Below are positions 60,934-64,000 of a stretch of DNA of 64,000 nucleotides, piece after piece. Each line of letters opens with the position of its first letter. Within the stretch, counting starts at the first letter, position 1. A model generated the notes under the pieces. It saw nothing but the letters and a program-made list of their open reading frames with translations, ran no database searches and was not told the DNA's origin. The position numbers and the translations under genes are program-made. The stretch lies in the NCBI RefSeq assembly GCF_001483135.1, contig NZ_LNAL01000003.1, positions 702,906-766,905 of the forward strand, written 5' to 3'. This DNA comes from Solirubrum puertoriconensis (lineage in GTDB: Bacteria > Bacteroidota > Bacteroidia > Cytophagales > Hymenobacteraceae).

Positions 60934-61359
60934 GACGGCCTCCGGCGGCACCGACTGCTGCTCGCTTAGCCATTTCAGAGCCTCGGCAGGATTGTCAAAC
61001 CACGCTACGTGGAAGTAATCTTGCAGGCAAACTAGCAGGTTCTGACCGGAGCGGGCCGCGCCTTCTTCGGGGCTCAGCACGTGGGCAAAGTGAGTTAGCC
61101 CGGCCGCCGCTGCTCGCGGGGCCCAGTCGCGGGCACAGTACTCCATTGCGTGGTTCCATGTACCTGTTACTCCAGCATTGTCATTCAAGAGAAATGAGCA
61201 GTGGTGACGGGCAAGCAAGTCTAGGCTGGTTTCGGCGGCGTAAATAATACCGCTGTGGGTCTGATAGCCCGTCCACGCGTTGCGAACTACGTGCTGCGAA
61301 GCCAGGTAGCAGCCCGCGTAGTAGACCTGCCCGTGCGAGTTGCGCAGGATCTGTTCCAT
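60928..61359 (-). CDS. STAS-like protein, unknown function
   Basis: A 143-residue protein starting MEQILRNSHGQVYYAGCYL. The order of elements is like the 41449 and 61888 genes: NAWTGYQTHSGIIYAAETSLDLLARHH, NDNAGVTGTWNHAMEYCARDW, AAGLTHFAHVLSP, then FDNPAEALKWLSEQQ. This is a small alternating alpha/beta fold that resembles SpoIIAA/STAS-like domains. Sequence similarity to the other two is low but the spacing of WxG, LTxFAxV and AxxWLxEQ is shared. The stop codon is inside the icd terminator. Confidence 0.7.
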   Translation of the reverse strand: MEQILRNSHGQVYYAGCYLASQHVVRNAWTGYQTHSGIIYAAETSLDLLARHHCSFLLNDNAGVTGTWNHAMEYCARDWAPRAAAAGLTHFAHVLSPEEGAARSGQNLLVCLQDYFHVAWFDNPAEALKWLSEQQSVPPEAVA

Positions 61360-61887
61360 AAGTAGGGGAGTAGGTTAGCTGAATCAGTACTGTTGGCCAC
61401 GGCTTTGCCACCGCGATTAAACAGCGAGAACGATAAGGAACGGCGATTGGCTACCCTAGGCAGGGATAGACGCAAGCTGGATAACCGGGGGAGGTGTCAA
61501 CCCGGCAAGAGATAAGCAGAGCAGTAGTAATCCAAACAACTAATCCCGGATGCCAGTCGGATTAGGTTACTCGTGAATTGGTATCATTAACGTAAACTAC
61601 AACTAAGCTAAACGAAAATGATTTGCGTGAAGGCCGAGAGTTACTCGCCAAACGCTGTGGATTTCTAGCTAAACAAAGTTGCGGATAACGTCAGGAACTG
61701 ATCCGTCCCGATGGCCATATGAAACTTGATATGTCTATTCGGGCTTCGGACTATTCGCACTAACCAGCCGTATAAACAAGCGTAAATCATTGTCCCGTCG
61801 CTGTCGCCGCCTTGGTGGCTGTATTCTGTTCTGCCTGATTGCACGTACGGGTAAGTACACTTAGGGAGTAAGTTTTATCGACGTGCT
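61360..61887. other. Intergenic region between divergent STAS-like genes
   Basis: About 530 bases of lower GC. No gene or clear promoter box; open frames here are short and lack protein-like sequence. Confidence 0.4.
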
Positions 61888-62316
61888 ATGAATCTTCATC
61901 ACCAAGCCAAGTTCACAAATGCCATTGCCGAGGTCTGGCCGGATCCTGCAGGCTACGCCGTCCTGCGGTGGAAAGCTGGTTTCCGACCTTTCACAGCCTT
62001 TATGGAAGCTATGAACGCACTGCTTTGTCAGATCCGCAGCTTGGGAACGGGCAAGACTATGGCCATCCTAACTAATATGGAACCCATAAGTCAGGAGGAA
62101 AAGCACTGGATACTTACCCACTGGCTGCCCCGCGCGGTAGTGCAAGGGCAGTGCCGCTACGCAGCGCTGGTAAATCCGCCCGAGCAGATTGATTGGCAAG
62201 GTGAGGTAACTACCCGATTTTATACCAGCTTACCTCCGGACTACGCAATTTTTACCGATGAAACGGCGGCTCACAAGTGGCTGCAGGAACAAATTGTAAT
62301 TCAGTCTCGCTATTAG
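61888..62316 (+). CDS. STAS-like protein, unknown function
   Basis: A 142-residue protein starting MNLHHQAKFTNAIAEVWPD. It shares layout with 60928 and 41449: RWKAGFRPFTAFMEAMNALLCQIR, TNMEPISQEEKHWILTHWLPRAV, GQCRYAALVNPPEQ and FTDETAAHKWLQEQ. It is transcribed away from the 60928 gene. In its family, STAS/SpoIIAA-type folds act in regulation or lipid binding, but this one has no diagnostic phosphorylatable Ser. No partner nearby. Confidence 0.7.
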   Translation: MNLHHQAKFTNAIAEVWPDPAGYAVLRWKAGFRPFTAFMEAMNALLCQIRSLGTGKTMAILTNMEPISQEEKHWILTHWLPRAVVQGQCRYAALVNPPEQIDWQGEVTTRFYTSLPPDYAIFTDETAAHKWLQEQIVIQSRY

Positions 62317-62810
62317 GGAGAACTGTTGCCGATGCTATAGATGGAAGATTGCTACTTCGTATAGATACTATTGGCCAGTTACTTTATTGAAAGTTTAACT
62401 AAGACGAGAGTAAGTGAATAAGCGTGGCTGCAGAATAATAGGGCCTATCGACAGGTCTAGTGAGGTAGGCCTCTCAATCATAAAGTATCCGGCGACATTA
62501 AGAAGAGGCCAAACCTTGTTGTTGAACTGTGCAAGAGCTCAAACTCAACCAGCATCCTCACTTGAAGAACCTAGTACAATAACCGACAGCGCTCAACAGA
62601 CCCTTACAATCGAGCAGGCTGGACTTTGAAAAGGCCGGAAGCGGTTAGTCTTACCTATCGGCGATAACCTAGGCGGCTTTTATTGGTGCTGAAATTGGGA
62701 TATGCGGGAACATGATCGTTGACAGCTGTGTTGAACTATTCCGCGTAAGCTCGGATTAGTAAGGTGTTAGATGCGAAGAGTAAAAGTCCAGGTGAAATTA
62801 AATTACTATG
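62317..62810. other. Intergenic region before the rRNA promoters
   Basis: About 490 bases with no supported gene. A short GTG-start frame at 62414-62629 has no protein-like features. One CCTAGG near 62669. Confidence 0.4.
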
Positions 62811-62813
62811 GAA

Positions 62814-62845
62814 TTGTTCCAGTCTCGAGAGAGTTATTATCTTTG
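62814..62845 (+). promoter_or_regulatory. rRNA operon promoter P1
   Basis: TTG at 62814-62816, 21-base spacer, TATCTTTG at 62838-62845, matching TAnnTTTG. Confidence 0.7.
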
Positions 62846-62958
62846 CAACCCTGAACAAGGTAGACGGCCGGTTCAGCGTGGAAGCTAGCTTCTCTTCTAT
62901 ATAGGCCCACAATTGAAAATGCAGCAGGAATTAAGTTTAAAATAAATTTCTGCAAAGC

Positions 62959-62988
62959 TTGACAATTAGAAAAAGCTTATTACCTTTG
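62959..62988 (+). promoter_or_regulatory. rRNA operon promoter P2
   Basis: TTG at 62959-62961, 19-base spacer, TACCTTTG at 62981-62988, an exact match to TAnnTTTG. It is the closer promoter, about 300 bases before the 16S gene. Confidence 0.8.
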
Positions 62989-63286
62989 CACTCCCAATCA
63001 CAACCAGGGCGACTTGAAAATAAAAACTGCTGCTCTGAACTAATTGGACAAAACATATTGTTGCTACTAGTGTAATAGGCAATAGCAACAACACGGCTGC
63101 AGAGGTGGCCGCGACGCCGAGACGACAGGTTTCGGCCGACGTTCTTTGAAAGACTGGAAAGACAAAAAGGTAAGTGCGTTCTGCTTTCGAGCGGAACGCG
63201 GGCAAGCGTAAAAAGCACAGCTCGTTATAGACGAGTCGGATCAGCACTCGACACGGGCGTTGCTTCGGCAGCGCCGGCAAGTTTTT
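62989..63286 (+). other. rRNA operon leader
   Basis: Leader from P2 to 16S. It contains GTTCTTTGAAAGACTGGAA near 63140-63158, similar to a conserved leader element of Bacteroidota rRNA operons that may act in antitermination, and a GC-rich stem-like patch CGGGCGTTGC/GCAGCGCCGG near 63254-63277. Confidence 0.55.

Positions 63287-64000
<714 letters not shown>

Noticed and set aside
62414..62629. 71-codon frame with GTG start before the rRNA promoters
   Set aside because: No protein-like features, atypical composition and no promoter.

Overview
The window is a chromosomal segment of a GC-rich (roughly 60%) Bacteroidota bacterium, most probably Hymenobacter or a close relative. Support: the partial 16S rRNA gene at the right edge has a Hymenobacter-like sequence; three exported proteins carry a C-terminal type IX secretion (T9SS, type A) sorting domain; several genes are preceded by the Bacteroidota promoter form TTG-N19/21-TAnnTTTG; and Shine-Dalgarno sequences are essentially absent. 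These assignments come from reading motifs by eye; no database search was run.

Layout. 1-10 kb: the end of a membrane glycosyltransferase, small membrane proteins, an SOS-type umuDC operon, a secreted subtilisin-like protease, a lone paaN-type aldehyde dehydrogenase and a universal stress protein. 10-19 kb: a LytS/LytTR two-component pair with a membrane protein, a secreted alpha/beta hydrolase, small lipoproteins, a TonB-C protein, a nested inverted-repeat element and a DctA-type transporter. 19-32 kb: a large PKD/repeat T9SS protein, a second sensor kinase/LytTR pair, a Tat-exported aminotransferase, a TonB-dependent receptor and a PAS histidine kinase. 32-41 kb: a Tat-exported oxidoreductase, a PAP2 phosphatase, a second universal stress protein, an arsR-arsI-arsN1-like operon for organoarsenical resistance, and a run of small disordered or secreted stress-type proteins including a fasciclin protein. 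41-49 kb: tRNA-Arg(CCG), ohr, sucC, a LolD-like ATPase, a phage-recombination-like protein, recQ and a rhodanese. 49-61 kb: a T9SS protein, a PASTA protein, a double-length D-Ala-D-Ala ligase, pgk, a site-2 protease, a HAD hydrolase, a CAT-anticodon tRNA and icd. 61-64 kb: two STAS-like proteins and the start of an rRNA operon with two promoters.

The genes are mostly housekeeping and environmental-sensing functions, with no prophage, transposase, CRISPR array or biosynthetic cluster. The most unusual signals are: (i) a strong excess of the palindrome CCTAGG across the window (84 copies in a hand count, about 20 expected from composition), used preferentially for Leu-Gly dipeptides and TAG stops; (ii) a compact three-gene organoarsenical operon whose promoter -7 box is the exact centre of its operator palindrome; (iii) a tandem fusion of two complete D-Ala-D-Ala ligase modules; and (iv) three diverged copies of a STAS-like protein family.
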